From assembly GCA_023260355.1 (NCBI GenBank), contig JALQVJ010000310.1, forward strand, positions 1 through 19,430: a stretch of 19,430 nucleotides of DNA. Direction: 5' to 3'. The stretch comes from Burkholderiaceae bacterium. GTDB lineage: Bacteria > Pseudomonadota > Gammaproteobacteria > Burkholderiales > Burkholderiaceae_C. The notes beneath the pieces are model-generated. The model did not search any database. It saw nothing but the letters and a program-made list of their open reading frames with translations, and was not told where the DNA came from. Positions within the stretch are counted from its first letter, which is position 1. Each line of letters opens with the position of its first letter. The translations under genes and the position numbers were made by a program. This document shows, piece after piece, positions 8,507-16,569 of this stretch.

Positions 8507-9358
8507 GTGAGAGTGCCTCGCACTGTGGTCGTCACCCGGGAGCGATGGGACGCCCAACGTTGGGTCAAGCCCTTGAGTGCGGCAGGCTTTGAGGTGCTGC
8601 AGGTGCCTTGGCTTGATCTGGTTGACATCGCGGATACCGGTGTGGTGCCGCCTGCTCTCGCTTGGGATCAATACCATGCCGTGATGTGTGTGAGCGCCAA
8701 AGCGGCGCGTGTGCTCCAACGCGATGCGCTGGGATGGGGCGATGCCTTGAAAGCGCTTTGGCACCGCGGGGCTGGCCCTCGCCTGTGGGCTCCCGGCCCA
8801 GGCACCGCGCAGCAGTTGATCGACCTTGGCATCCCAGCCGATCGCATTGATGCGCCGCCTGCCACGGCAGCACAGTTCGACTCCGAGCACCTCTGGCAAG
8901 CCGTTTGCGGCCAGGTGCATGCGGGTTTCAAGTTGTTGATTATTCGTGGTGACATGCCGGAATCGCGCCTCAATTCGCCGCAGTCCCCAGGTGCCAAAGC
9001 GAGTGGCCGGGACGCGTTGCGCGCGGCGTGCGAGGCCGCAGGCGGACACGTCGAGGAGTGCGTGGTCTACCGGCGTGGGCCGCCCCAATGGCTGCCGCAA
9101 GAGATCAGCGACTGGCATCGCGCCCTGTCCAATGTGGATGCGTGCTGGTTGGCTAGCAGTTCCACAGCGCTGGAGTGGGGGCATGCCTTGGCCATCGAAC
9201 AGGGTTTGCCGGCCGACTGGTGCAGCGCCCGCCGTGTCTTGGCGACACACCCTCGCATTCAGGCCACCGCTTTGGCTCTGGGGTGGGGCCAAGTCTCGCT
9301 TTCCCGGCCAGACTATGCGTCTGTCGTGGCCGCATTGCAGCACGATCCCGTCGCCTGA
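8507..9358 (+). CDS. hemD: Uroporphyrinogen-III synthase
   Basis: It cyclises hydroxymethylbilane to uroporphyrinogen III with inversion of ring D, the branch point for heme, siroheme and corrins. The family is poorly conserved in sequence. The call rests on the 283-residue length, the N-terminal TVVVTRERWDAQRWVKPLSAAG pattern, the two-lobed HEM4 layout with VMCVSAKAARVLQ (about 63-75), LWAPGPGTAQQL (92-103) and the late strand ACWLASSSTALEW (209-221), and on its place directly after hemC. The start is GTG 8507, chosen because AGGGAG lies 7 bases before it; GTG 8513 is a weaker alternative. The gap after it (71 bases) contains a candidate promoter for hemX. Confidence 0.92.
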   Translation: MRVPRTVVVTRERWDAQRWVKPLSAAGFEVLQVPWLDLVDIADTGVVPPALAWDQYHAVMCVSAKAARVLQRDALGWGDALKALWHRGAGPRLWAPGPGTAQQLIDLGIPADRIDAPPATAAQFDSEHLWQAVCGQVHAGFKLLIIRGDMPESRLNSPQSPGAKASGRDALRAACEAAGGHVEECVVYRRGPPQWLPQEISDWHRALSNVDACWLASSSTALEWGHALAIEQGLPADWCSARRVLATHPRIQATALALGWGQVSLSRPDYASVVAALQHDPVA

Positions 9359-9400
9359 TTCAAAGCGGCATCTGCACGCGCTGAGGCCGCATAGGTTCTC

Positions 9401-9406
9401 TACAAT
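9401..9406 (+). promoter_or_regulatory. Candidate -10 box upstream of hemX
   Basis: TACAAT, five of six to the sigma-70 consensus, lies 24 bases before the hemX start and outside hemD. The matching -35 position (near 9378) is not recognisable, so this is at best an internal secondary promoter of the heme cluster. Confidence 0.35.
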
Positions 9407-9429
9407 GGGGCATCCATCGGAGAAAACCC

Positions 9430-10548
9430 ATGTCGAGTGCTCAACCTGATCAGTCTCCCGCGCCCGAGACCGCGCCTGTGCCGGCCTCTGAGCCAAGCCC
9501 TGAGGCCAAGCCGCAAGCGTCCACCGCTGCTGACGCCGCATCTGAGCCGACACAAAAGGGCGCATGGCCATTGCTCGTCGGGACGGGCTTGGCGCTGCTC
9601 GCCGCCGCAGCACTGGCTTTGGCGGTCTCGGCGTGGCTGCGTTTGAACAGCCTGCAAGATGTATGGAGTCGGCAGGTCGCAGAGGTGGGGCAGCAGCAGC
9701 GCCAAGATGCACAAGCCTTGCAGGATCTGCAGTTGCAATCGCGAGAGTTGCAAAGCTTCACTCGCGCCCAAGAGGCGCGCTTGTCTGAGCTGTCGGCGCA
9801 GCGCCTGCAGTTGGAAAACGTCATCAAAGAGTTGACCCAAACGCAGGACCATGCCTTGGCCCAAGACATTGAGTCGTCGCTTCGGATGTCCATCATGCAG
9901 TCGGAGATGGTTGGGCACGTGAGGCCCATGGTCGCCGCACTGCAAGGCGCGTTGGATCGCGTGGCTCGCAGCGATCAGATCCGCACGGGCGCTTTGCAAG
10001 TGGCGCTGCAGGAGGATTTGAAAACCATCCAGCAGACCCATGTCGCTGATGTGCCCTTGGTGTTGAAAAAGCTTTCAGACGCCGTGCAAGCTGTGGCATT
10101 GATGCCGTTGGGGGTCGCGCCTCCGGTCAGTGCCCAAGCTGAACAAAACGCGCCCAAGCGTTGGTGGCAGCAGGCCACAATTTTGGATTGGGCGCAATGG
10201 CAAACCTGGGCCCGCGCGATTCAAGAGACTTTGGGCAGCGTGGTTCGCATTCACCAAGCGCCCCAAGCCTCAGCTTTGACGCTGCAGCCCGATCAGGCGC
10301 AGTTTTTAGGACAGCAGTTGCAGTTGCGCTTGTTGGCCGTGCGCGTCTCCGTGTTGAATGGGCGAACCGAGTTGGCGCGCCAAGACTTGGACGCGGTGAT
10401 CCGTGGCATCAATGATTTCGCGCAGTTGGAGCAAGCATCGGTACAGGCCACGCTGAGTGAGTTGGCTGCGGTCAAAGAGGCTCTGGACGAAATGGTGTTA
10501 CCGAAACCAGAGCGCAGCTTGCGCGCACTGGCCACCATTGCAAAGTAA
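9430..10548 (+). CDS. hemX: HemX family inner-membrane protein
   Basis: This is a 372-residue member of the HemX family (PF04375), often named uroporphyrin-III C-methyltransferase, although it shows no SAM-binding motif; the label is misleading and the true role is unsettled. Layout: a Pro/Ala/Glu-rich cytoplasmic start (1-43), one transmembrane helix (about 46-70, an Ala/Leu-rich run), a long Gln-rich coiled coil (about 75-138), then a helical C-terminal domain predicted in the periplasm. GGAG lies 7 bases before ATG 9430. It is 71 bases after hemD and 9 bases before hemY, the usual hemCDXY order. It probably works with HemY at the membrane. Confidence 0.9.
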   Translation: MSSAQPDQSPAPETAPVPASEPSPEAKPQASTAADAASEPTQKGAWPLLVGTGLALLAAAALALAVSAWLRLNSLQDVWSRQVAEVGQQQRQDAQALQDLQLQSRELQSFTRAQEARLSELSAQRLQLENVIKELTQTQDHALAQDIESSLRMSIMQSEMVGHVRPMVAALQGALDRVARSDQIRTGALQVALQEDLKTIQQTHVADVPLVLKKLSDAVQAVALMPLGVAPPVSAQAEQNAPKRWWQQATILDWAQWQTWARAIQETLGSVVRIHQAPQASALTLQPDQAQFLGQQLQLRLLAVRVSVLNGRTELARQDLDAVIRGINDFAQLEQASVQATLSELAAVKEALDEMVLPKPERSLRALATIAK

Positions 10549-10557
10549 AGGGCCAGC

Positions 10558-11910
10558 ATGAAAACAAGCATCGGATTGTTATGGGTCGCTCTCCTGGCGG
10601 TCGGCTTGGCCACGTTGCTGGACAACCCCGGCGTGGTGTCCTTGTTTTGGTACCAGACGCGATTGGATATTTCACTCAATGCGTTGCTGGTCGCATTGTT
10701 GTTGAGCTTTTGGCTTTTGGTCAGTCTTGTGCGTTTGTGGGATCGCTTTCGCCAGTCCGCTCAGAAGGCCAAGGCCTGGCGTCAGCGCCAGCAAGAACGC
10801 CACGTTTGGTCAGCGGTGCTGGACGGCATCACACACCTCCTGGCAGGCAAGCATGCGCGCGCACAAGACGCCGCGCGTGAAGCGTTGACCACCTTGCACC
10901 GCGTCTCGCATGAGGACGGTGTGCGTTGGCCCCGCATGCAGACACTCGAGGTGATGGCTCACTGGGTATTGGCAGAGGTCGCCAGATTGAGCCAGCAACC
11001 CGAGCAAGCCGAATCTGCGAGGCAAGCTGCGATGGCCGTGCCAACGGGTGAGGGTGCAGCGGTGGCACATGAGGCTTTGCAATTGCGGGCGGTTGAATGG
11101 GCGCTGCAAGATCAAAACTGGTCACAGGCTCAGCATCGCTTGCAAGAGCTCACGCCAAGCGTCACGAAGCGGGTGCAAGTTTGGCGGATGAAGCTGCGCT
11201 TGGCGCGTGCGCTCGGGCAGTCACACCATGCATTGGACGCGATGAAGGCACTCGCCAAATTGAATGCGTTCAGTGCCAGGGCATCGGCGAGTTTGTATGC
11301 AGCCTTGGCAGCCAATGCACTTCGTGACGCGACCACAAAGGCCGAGTTGAGTGGCCTTTGGTCATCGTTGGATCGCGCAAGACACACCACGCCAGAAGTC
11401 TTGTGCGCCTACGTGCTGCGGCGTTGGTCGGTGGCAGCTCCAGAAGAGCAGGGTGCCGAATTGGCTGCGGAATTGTTCAAGCGGCTGCGACTCATGGATG
11501 CCAAGTTCGATGACCTTGGCCCGCGACAGCGGCAGGATTGGCTGAATGCACTGGAGCCGTTGATGCCGCATTTGTCCAAAGAAGCCTTGGCTTGGGTGCA
11601 AGAGCTCATCGATACACACGTCGATGACCCGTGGGTGCAATACATGGCGATCAGCGCATGGGCTCACCAGGGCTTGTGGGGCAGGACTCAGAAGTCGATT
11701 GACGCGCTTCTCAAGCGCGGCGCGATTCCCGATGCGCTGGTCCCACGGGTGTGGCTGCTCAAAGCGGCTGTAGCTGAAGCAATGGAAGACGAGGCAGCAG
11801 CGCAAGCGGCTTGGAAAAAGGCGGCACAGTTGCAAGCAGGCAGCGCGTTCCAGTTGCCAGTGGCACCCAAGTCAGTGGGGTTGCCGTTTGATCCGCCGCG
11901 CGGACTCTGA
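10558..11910 (+). CDS. hemY: HemY family membrane TPR protein
   Basis: This is a 450-residue HemY_N-domain protein (PF07219). It should not be confused with the Bacillus protoporphyrinogen oxidase of the same name. Two transmembrane helices (about 4-21 and 40-60) flank the characteristic NPGVVSLFWYQTRLDIS segment (23-39). A charged amphipathic stretch (61-83) and TPR-like helical hairpins follow, for example around 93-120, 161-190 and 385-425. It may scaffold late heme synthesis or heme delivery, but the biochemical role is not established. AAAGGG lies 5 bases before ATG 10558, 9 bases after hemX, so the two are almost certainly co-transcribed. A bidirectional terminator follows 46 bases after the stop. 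Confidence 0.92.
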   Translation: MKTSIGLLWVALLAVGLATLLDNPGVVSLFWYQTRLDISLNALLVALLLSFWLLVSLVRLWDRFRQSAQKAKAWRQRQQERHVWSAVLDGITHLLAGKHARAQDAAREALTTLHRVSHEDGVRWPRMQTLEVMAHWVLAEVARLSQQPEQAESARQAAMAVPTGEGAAVAHEALQLRAVEWALQDQNWSQAQHRLQELTPSVTKRVQVWRMKLRLARALGQSHHALDAMKALAKLNAFSARASASLYAALAANALRDATTKAELSGLWSSLDRARHTTPEVLCAYVLRRWSVAAPEEQGAELAAELFKRLRLMDAKFDDLGPRQRQDWLNALEPLMPHLSKEALAWVQELIDTHVDDPWVQYMAISAWAHQGLWGRTQKSIDALLKRGAIPDALVPRVWLLKAAVAEAMEDEAAAQAAWKKAAQLQAGSAFQLPVAPKSVGLPFDPPRGL

Positions 11911-11956
11911 GGTATTGGATACCAGATCCAGCCAGACACAGCGGCCATTTGAGGGC

Positions 11957-11985
11957 AAAAAAAACGGGCCAATAGGCCCGTTTTT
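11957..11985. terminator. Bidirectional intrinsic terminator, hemY / aapP
   Basis: Eight A residues precede a perfect CGGGCC / GGCCCG stem with an AATA loop (11965-11980), followed by five T residues. The symmetric A- and T-tracts let it end both the heme cluster (plus) and the amino-acid transporter operon (minus), whose stop codons lie 46 and 16 bases away. Confidence 0.92.
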
Positions 11986-12001
11986 GATTTCATGCGCCGG
12001 A

Positions 12002-12745
12002 TCAATGGCCGATGATTTTTGACAGGAAGTCCTGCGTGCGTTCGTTTTGAGGATGGTCAAAAAAGTCGTGGGGATTGTTTTGTTCCACGATCTGTCCTTG
12101 ATCCATGAAGATCACCCGATCTGCCACGGCTTTGGCAAATCCCATCTCGTGCGTGACGCACAACATGGTGATCCCTTGGTCGGCGAGCTCAACCATCACG
12201 TCCAGCACCTCTTTGATCATTTCGGGGTCCAAGGCAGACGTGGGCTCATCGAACAGCATGATTTTTGGTGTCAAACACAACGCGCGCGCGATGGCCACAC
12301 GCTGCTGCTGACCGCCCGAAAGCTGCAGTGGATATTTGCTCGCTTGCTCTGCAATGCGAACCCGCTCAAGCTGCTGCATCGCCCGCTCTTCGGCCTCTTT
12401 TTTGGGCAATTTGCCCACCCACATGGGGGACAGCGTGAGGTTCTCGAGCACAGTCAAGTGGGGAAACAGGTTGAACTGCTGGAACACCATGCCCACTTCT
12501 TTGCGCACGCGGTCGATGGCTTTGACGTCATCGCTCAATTCAGTGCCGTCAACCACGAGGCGACCCTGCTGGTGCTCCTCAAGCCGGTTGACGCAACGGA
12601 TCAGCGTCGATTTGCCTGACCCTGATGGGCCACAAATCACAATGCGTTCGCCGCGCTGTACTTCCAAATCGATATCGCGCAACACATGAAAGTTGTTGCC
12701 GTACCATTTATTGACTTTTTCGAATGTGATGATGGGATCTGACAC
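12002..12745 (-). CDS. aapP: Amino-acid ABC transporter ATP-binding protein, AapP/GlnQ type
   Basis: This cytoplasmic ATPase drives the adjacent importer. The 247 residues contain Walker A GPSGSGKS (39-46), the Q-loop at Q89 in [10 protein letters not shown], the signature LSGGQQQR (142-149), Walker [14 protein letters not shown] (162-174) and the H-switch H199 in VTHEMGFA. The [12 protein letters not shown] and [13 protein letters not shown] segments are typical of the polar-amino-acid uptake (PAAT) subfamily. It is last in the operon, 12 bases after the AapM permease gene, and is followed by the bidirectional terminator. Gene names follow the Aap (general L-amino acid) system; substrate range cannot be read from the ATPase. 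Confidence 0.95.
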   Translation of the reverse strand: MSDPIITFEKVNKWYGNNFHVLRDIDLEVQRGERIVICGPSGSGKSTLIRCVNRLEEHQQGRLVVDGTELSDDVKAIDRVRKEVGMVFQQFNLFPHLTVLENLTLSPMWVGKLPKKEAEERAMQQLERVRIAEQASKYPLQLSGGQQQRVAIARALCLTPKIMLFDEPTSALDPEMIKEVLDVMVELADQGITMLCVTHEMGFAKAVADRVIFMDQGQIVEQNNPHDFFDHPQNERTQDFLSKIIGH

Positions 12746-12757
12746 GATCTCAATCCT

Positions 12758-13861
12758 TTAGCGTTGTTTGCCTTTGTTGACTTGTTTCTCGACCCAGCGG
12801 CTGTAGCGCGACATCGAAAAGCAAAAAGCGAAATAGACCAGAGCTACAAACAAGTAGCCCTCCAAAATGAAGGGGTGCCACTCTGGGTCACCGGACAGTG
12901 CCAGCCCCAATGCGCCGAGCAATTCGTACATGCTCACGATGGTGACAAGCGACGTGTCCTTGAAGTTTGAGATGAAGTTGTTCATCAAACCAGGGACGAC
13001 CATGGCCAAAGCTTGTGGCAACACGATCTTGCGTTGGGTTTGCCAGTACGACAGTCCCAGCGTTGCTGCGGCTTCGACTTGCCCCTTGGGAATCGCCTGC
13101 AACCCGCCGCGGATCGTCTCGGCGGTGTACGCCGACATGAACAGCGTGATACCGACAAGGACCCGAATCAACACGTCAATCGTGGTGCCAGCCGGCATGA
13201 ACAGTGGGAACATGAACGATGCCATGAAGAGCACGGAGATCAAAGGCACGCCTCGGATCAACTCCACAAACGCGACGCACAGGGTGCGAATGGCCGGCAT
13301 GTTCGAGCGGCGCCCCAAAGCGATCAGCAAGCCCAGCGGAAACGAGGCCATGATCGACAAAGTGGACAGCATGATGGTCAATGGCAGGCCACCCCAGCGA
13401 TCTGTGGTGACCACACTCATGCCCGCCACACCGCCGTGCATCAGGGCAAAAAACAGCCCGAGGACGATGACCCAATAGGCCAAAAGGCTGCGGTTCCAAA
13501 AGGTGCGGATGCAGCTGATGACCAGCACTCCAATCATCAGCAAGGTCGCTACGATGGGGCGCCATGCCTCTTCGACGGGGTAGCGGCCGAGGAAGATCAC
13601 TTTGTATTTTTCACCGATCACGCCCCAGCAGGCACCAGCACCCTCGGCGTCGCAGGCCTGGAGGTTGGGCGTCCAAACGGCTGTGCCGACTGCCCAGTGC
13701 GCAAGCGAAGGCAGCGCCCACAACAGCAGACCGCCAAAGACCAGGGTGGCCAAGGTGGTGGGCAGATCGTGAAAAAGGTTAGCGCGCATCCACGCCACAA
13801 AGCCGTCGCTGCGCACAGGCGCTGGGCGGGCTGGGATGGGTTGGAAAGTAGATGTATTCAT
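12758..13861 (-). CDS. aapM: Amino-acid ABC transporter permease, AapM type
   Basis: This is an inner-membrane permease subunit of 367 residues. The EAA loop that contacts the ATPase is EAAATLGLSYWQTQRKIVLP (263-282). N-terminal to the core transport domain (about 155-360) lies the large extra segment typical of AapM. It has a transmembrane helix near 35-55, a periplasmic stretch with cysteines C70 and C78 that could form a disulphide, and further helices near 103-120 and 127-145. Core helices lie around 160-182, 205-225, 230-248 and 335-352. It is 12 bases before aapP and 10 bases after aapQ, so the three are translated from one mRNA. AapM and AapQ are expected to form a heterodimeric channel. 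Confidence 0.94.
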   Translation of the reverse strand: MNTSTFQPIPARPAPVRSDGFVAWMRANLFHDLPTTLATLVFGGLLLWALPSLAHWAVGTAVWTPNLQACDAEGAGACWGVIGEKYKVIFLGRYPVEEAWRPIVATLLMIGVLVISCIRTFWNRSLLAYWVIVLGLFFALMHGGVAGMSVVTTDRWGGLPLTIMLSTLSIMASFPLGLLIALGRRSNMPAIRTLCVAFVELIRGVPLISVLFMASFMFPLFMPAGTTIDVLIRVLVGITLFMSAYTAETIRGGLQAIPKGQVEAAATLGLSYWQTQRKIVLPQALAMVVPGLMNNFISNFKDTSLVTIVSMYELLGALGLALSGDPEWHPFILEGYLFVALVYFAFCFSMSRYSRWVEKQVNKGKQR

Positions 13862-13871
13862 GGTTATGGCC

Positions 13872-15047
13872 TCATCTCTCTAAGATGGCCGCGCGTTTGT
13901 TGTACCAATTCATCAGGGCTGAGGTGGCCAGCGATGTGCTCAGGTAGACCAGCATCACGACTGCGATGCACTCCACTGCACGCCCAGTTTGGTTCAACGA
14001 GGTGTTGGTGATGGAAACAATGTCGGGATACCCAATCGCCACCGCGAGGGACGAGTTCTTGGTCAGGTTCAAAAACTGATTGGTGGCGGGTGGAATGATC
14101 ACGCGCAGTGCTTGGGGCAAGAGAATCAAGCGCATCGATTGCGATTTGCTCAAGCCCAACGCCGCCGCAGCTTCGCCTTGGCCTTGGTGAACCGATTGGA
14201 TGCCGGCGCGGACCACTTCAGCGACAAAGGACGCGGTGTAAACCGTCAGCCCGAGGGTGATCGCCAAAAATTCAGGCGTCACCGCAGCGCCGCCTTCGAC
14301 AGCGAACTCGCCTTTGTGTGGCGCGTTCATTTCCATGGGAGCGCCGCCCAGGGCCCAGCCGATCAGGGCGCCGAGGAAGACCACTGCCAAGGGCACCCAG
14401 AACATACTGCGAGGCTCGCCGGTCGCTTCAAAATGCGCGCGTGCGCGGCGACGCGTCCACACGGCGGCGGCGATGCCAGCAATACCACCCAACAGCCCTG
14501 TCAGGTGGCCGGTGGCCCAGACAGGCTCGGGGAATGTGAAACCACCCTTGCTGAGGAAAAATACCCCCCATTTCCACGGATCCCAGCTGTCTGGGAGCAA
14601 ATGGGTCAGCAGGAAATACCACAACAGCAATTGGATCAACACGGGGACGTTGCGGAAGAACTCAACGTATGACGTGCACACCGCGCGCACCAGAATATTG
14701 CGCGAGAAAGAGCCCACGCCAAGCAGTGTGCCCAAGATGGTCGTCAGGATGATGCCCAATATTGCAACGCGCAGCGTGTTGAGCAAACCCACGATGAATG
14801 CTTGCCAGTAGGGCTGTTGGGACTCGAACGGGATGATCGACTCGCCGATGTCAAAGCCCGCGGGGTCACCCAAGAAGTCAAATCCGCTTTGAATGCCTCG
14901 CGCTTCCATGTTGGCCAGGGTGTTGTGCGTCAAGACGGATATGACGAACACGATGGCGGCGACAGCGATGATTTGATAGATCACGCCGCGAAAGGCTTGG
15001 CTGCGCCAAGACCAACGCTGGCGAGACGCAGGAACAGGTGTATTCAT
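13872..15047 (-). CDS. aapQ: Amino-acid ABC transporter permease, AapQ type
   Basis: This is the partner permease of AapM, 391 residues. Helix 1 is about 20-40; the core domain begins near 85 with LLNTLRVAILGIILTTILGT. The EAA loop is EAAAALGLSKSQSMRLILLP (292-311), followed by NLTKNSSLAVAIGYPDIV. An insertion of roughly 110 residues (about 150-260), containing two helices and soluble loops, separates the front and back halves of the core domain. This insertion is characteristic of AapQ and distinguishes it from short GlnP/HisQ permeases. No clear Shine-Dalgarno precedes ATG 15047. The 120 bases before it contain two stem-loops, including a terminator, so its expression is probably limited relative to aapJ. 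Confidence 0.94.
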   Translation of the reverse strand: MNTPVPASRQRWSWRSQAFRGVIYQIIAVAAIVFVISVLTHNTLANMEARGIQSGFDFLGDPAGFDIGESIIPFESQQPYWQAFIVGLLNTLRVAILGIILTTILGTLLGVGSFSRNILVRAVCTSYVEFFRNVPVLIQLLLWYFLLTHLLPDSWDPWKWGVFFLSKGGFTFPEPVWATGHLTGLLGGIAGIAAAVWTRRRARAHFEATGEPRSMFWVPLAVVFLGALIGWALGGAPMEMNAPHKGEFAVEGGAAVTPEFLAITLGLTVYTASFVAEVVRAGIQSVHQGQGEAAAALGLSKSQSMRLILLPQALRVIIPPATNQFLNLTKNSSLAVAIGYPDIVSITNTSLNQTGRAVECIAVVMLVYLSTSLATSALMNWYNKRAAILER

Positions 15048-15070
15048 GGCTTTTTTACGAAGAACATAGG

Positions 15071-15104
15071 GGCGAGTCTGTGACCCAGGGTCAGAGCACT
15101 CGCC
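15071..15104 (-). other. Second stem-loop upstream of aapQ
   Basis: GGCGAGT (15071-15077) pairs perfectly with ACTCGCC (15098-15104), and inside them lies the near-perfect dyad TGACCC-A-GGGTCA (15081-15093). It sits between the terminator and the aapQ start, in the transcript that reads through. It could protect the 5' end of a processed aapQMP mRNA or be an operator; neither can be told from sequence. Confidence 0.5.
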
Positions 15105-15112
15105 ACACTAAT

Positions 15113-15149
15113 AAAAAACCGTGTGTCGAACAGCGTCGAACACACGGTT
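15113..15149 (-). terminator. Intrinsic terminator/attenuator between aapJ and aapQ
   Basis: On the minus strand AACCGTGTGT (15149-15140) and ACACACGGTT (15126-15117) form a perfect 10-bp stem around a 13-base loop, followed immediately by TTTT and ATT. It begins 18 bases after the aapJ stop. Placement inside a transporter operon, right after the binding-protein gene, suggests partial termination that lowers permease and ATPase synthesis relative to AapJ. Confidence 0.85.
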
Positions 15150-15167
15150 GATGCCGGAGCGATCAGA

Positions 15168-16205
15168 TTAACGCAGGGGAGGTGCGTACATCAAACCGCC
15201 TTGCGTCCACTGGCTGTTGACACCGCGTGGCAGGTTCAAAGGCGTCTTGGGACCGACGTTGCGGTCGAAGATTTCGCCGTAGTTGCCCACTGCGTCGATG
15301 GCACGAGCCATCCAGTCAGCGTCCAGACCCAACAGCTTGCCGGTGTCTTGGCCCTTGCCACCCAAAATGCGGTTGGCGCTGGGGTTGTCGCTGTCTTTTT
15401 GGGTTTTCCAGTTGGCTTGGGTGATGCCCACTTCTTCGGCTTCAACCAGTCCATGAATCACCCACTTGACGATGGCGAACCACTCGTCGTCACCACGGCG
15501 GACCATGGGGCCCAGGGGCTCTTTGGAGATGATCTCAGGCAGGATCACGTGATCGGCGGGGTTCTTGGCTTCGTTAGATCTGATCGATGCCAAACCCGAG
15601 GCGTCAGTCGTGTAGGCCACGCAACGGCCGGCAAAGTAAGCCGCGTTGGTTGCATCCAGCTTCTCGTACACCACAGGCTTGATTTTCAAGTTGTTGGCGT
15701 TGGAGAAGTCGGTGAGGTTTTTCTCAGTGGTGGTGCCCGATTGCACGCAAACCGTTTGGCCTTTGAGCTGCTTGGCGCTCTTGATGCCAGTGCGCTTGGG
15801 GACCATGAAGCCTTGGCCGTCATAGTAGGTCACGGCCGTCATGTGCAGGCCCAATGACGCATCGCGGGTGATGGTGAAGGTTGTGTTGCGTGACAACACG
15901 TCGATCTCGCCAGACTGCAACGCGGTGAAACGCTGCTGTGAGGTCAAGGGCACGTACTTGACTTTGTCGGCGGAGCCCAGGGTGGCAGCAGCGACGGCGC
16001 GGCAGACATCCACGTCCAAGCCAGACCACTTGCCGTTGGAATCAGCACCTGAGAAACCGGCCAGACCGCTGTTCACGCCGCAAACCACTTGCCCACGCGC
16101 TTTGATCGCGTCCAAGGTTGCGCCTGCGTGTGCGCTGGTGCCCAGCAGGGCGCCGGTGGCTGCAATAGCCATGGTAGCCAATTTCCATTGACGGATGGTT
16201 TTCAT
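15168..16205 (-). CDS. aapJ: Periplasmic amino-acid-binding protein, AapJ type
   Basis: This is the substrate-binding component of the importer, 345 residues. A classical signal peptide (1-27: basic MKTIRQWK, hydrophobic core, cleavage after SAHA) sends it to the periplasm. The mature protein starts with GATLDAIKARGQVVCGV and continues with GLAGFS, GLDVDVCRAVAAATLG, VLSRNTTFT and VQSGTTTEKNL, the order seen in AapJ/BztA proteins of the PBPb family (solute-binding family 3). Its length above the usual 260-300 residues of that family also fits AapJ. AapJ-type systems take up glutamate, aspartate, glutamine and other L-amino acids; the exact range is an inference. AGGAG lies 5 bases before ATG 16205, the strongest ribosome-binding site of this operon, in keeping with high expression. 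Confidence 0.95.
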   Translation of the reverse strand: MKTIRQWKLATMAIAATGALLGTSAHAGATLDAIKARGQVVCGVNSGLAGFSGADSNGKWSGLDVDVCRAVAAATLGSADKVKYVPLTSQQRFTALQSGEIDVLSRNTTFTITRDASLGLHMTAVTYYDGQGFMVPKRTGIKSAKQLKGQTVCVQSGTTTEKNLTDFSNANNLKIKPVVYEKLDATNAAYFAGRCVAYTTDASGLASIRSNEAKNPADHVILPEIISKEPLGPMVRRGDDEWFAIVKWVIHGLVEAEEVGITQANWKTQKDSDNPSANRILGGKGQDTGKLLGLDADWMARAIDAVGNYGEIFDRNVGPKTPLNLPRGVNSQWTQGGLMYAPPLR

Positions 16206-16569
16206 AAGAACTCCTGATTGTTTTGATTTTGGTTATGCAAAAAGTCACGCTGACGCGACCCTTACAACCCGTAATGTAACCTGTTCGCTTTATGTGAGCA
16301 TCGGGGTTTTCACTCGTTTTGGGGCATTCAACACGCGTGAACGGCCAAAGCCCCCTGTTGCTAAGCAATGAGGATGCCAACACAAATCAAGCCCTTGGCG
16401 GCGAGCAATCGCGCGCGATGGGGTGGCCTGCAGCACCACGCAGGTGCAGCCCTTGGGCACTGTGGGGCATGCATGCGCTTGTCCAGTGCGCGGCACAGCG
16501 TCGGGCCTGGGGCAGGCACAATGCAGCATCCATGGGCGAGTGCCCGCCAATGCTTGAACAGGAGAGACC
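16206..16569. promoter_or_regulatory. Divergent aapJ / acuI-like intergenic region
   Basis: This 364-base gap separates divergent genes and must hold the aapJ promoter. The 110 bases next to aapJ are AT-richer than the rest. I find no convincing -35/-10 pair, riboswitch or dyad for aapJ. A short open frame (16319-16573, plus) overlaps the acuI-like start and has no family features, so it is not called. The last bases contain AGGAGAG, the ribosome-binding site of the reductase gene. Confidence 0.4.

Noticed and set aside
8357..9712. 451-codon open frame on the minus strand
   Set aside because: It is antisense to the end of hemC, all of hemD and the start of hemX; long antisense frames are expected in GC-rich DNA and it has no recognisable domain.
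13013..14011. 332-codon open frame on the plus strand
   Set aside because: It is antisense to aapM and the end of aapQ; the translation is Gln/His/Arg-rich and low in complexity, as expected of a shadow frame.
16230..16250. Sigma-54-like GTGAC ... TTGCA on the minus strand upstream of aapJ
   Set aside because: The -12 TTGC is present, but the -24 GG at the required 10-base spacing is GC, so the essential element is missing.
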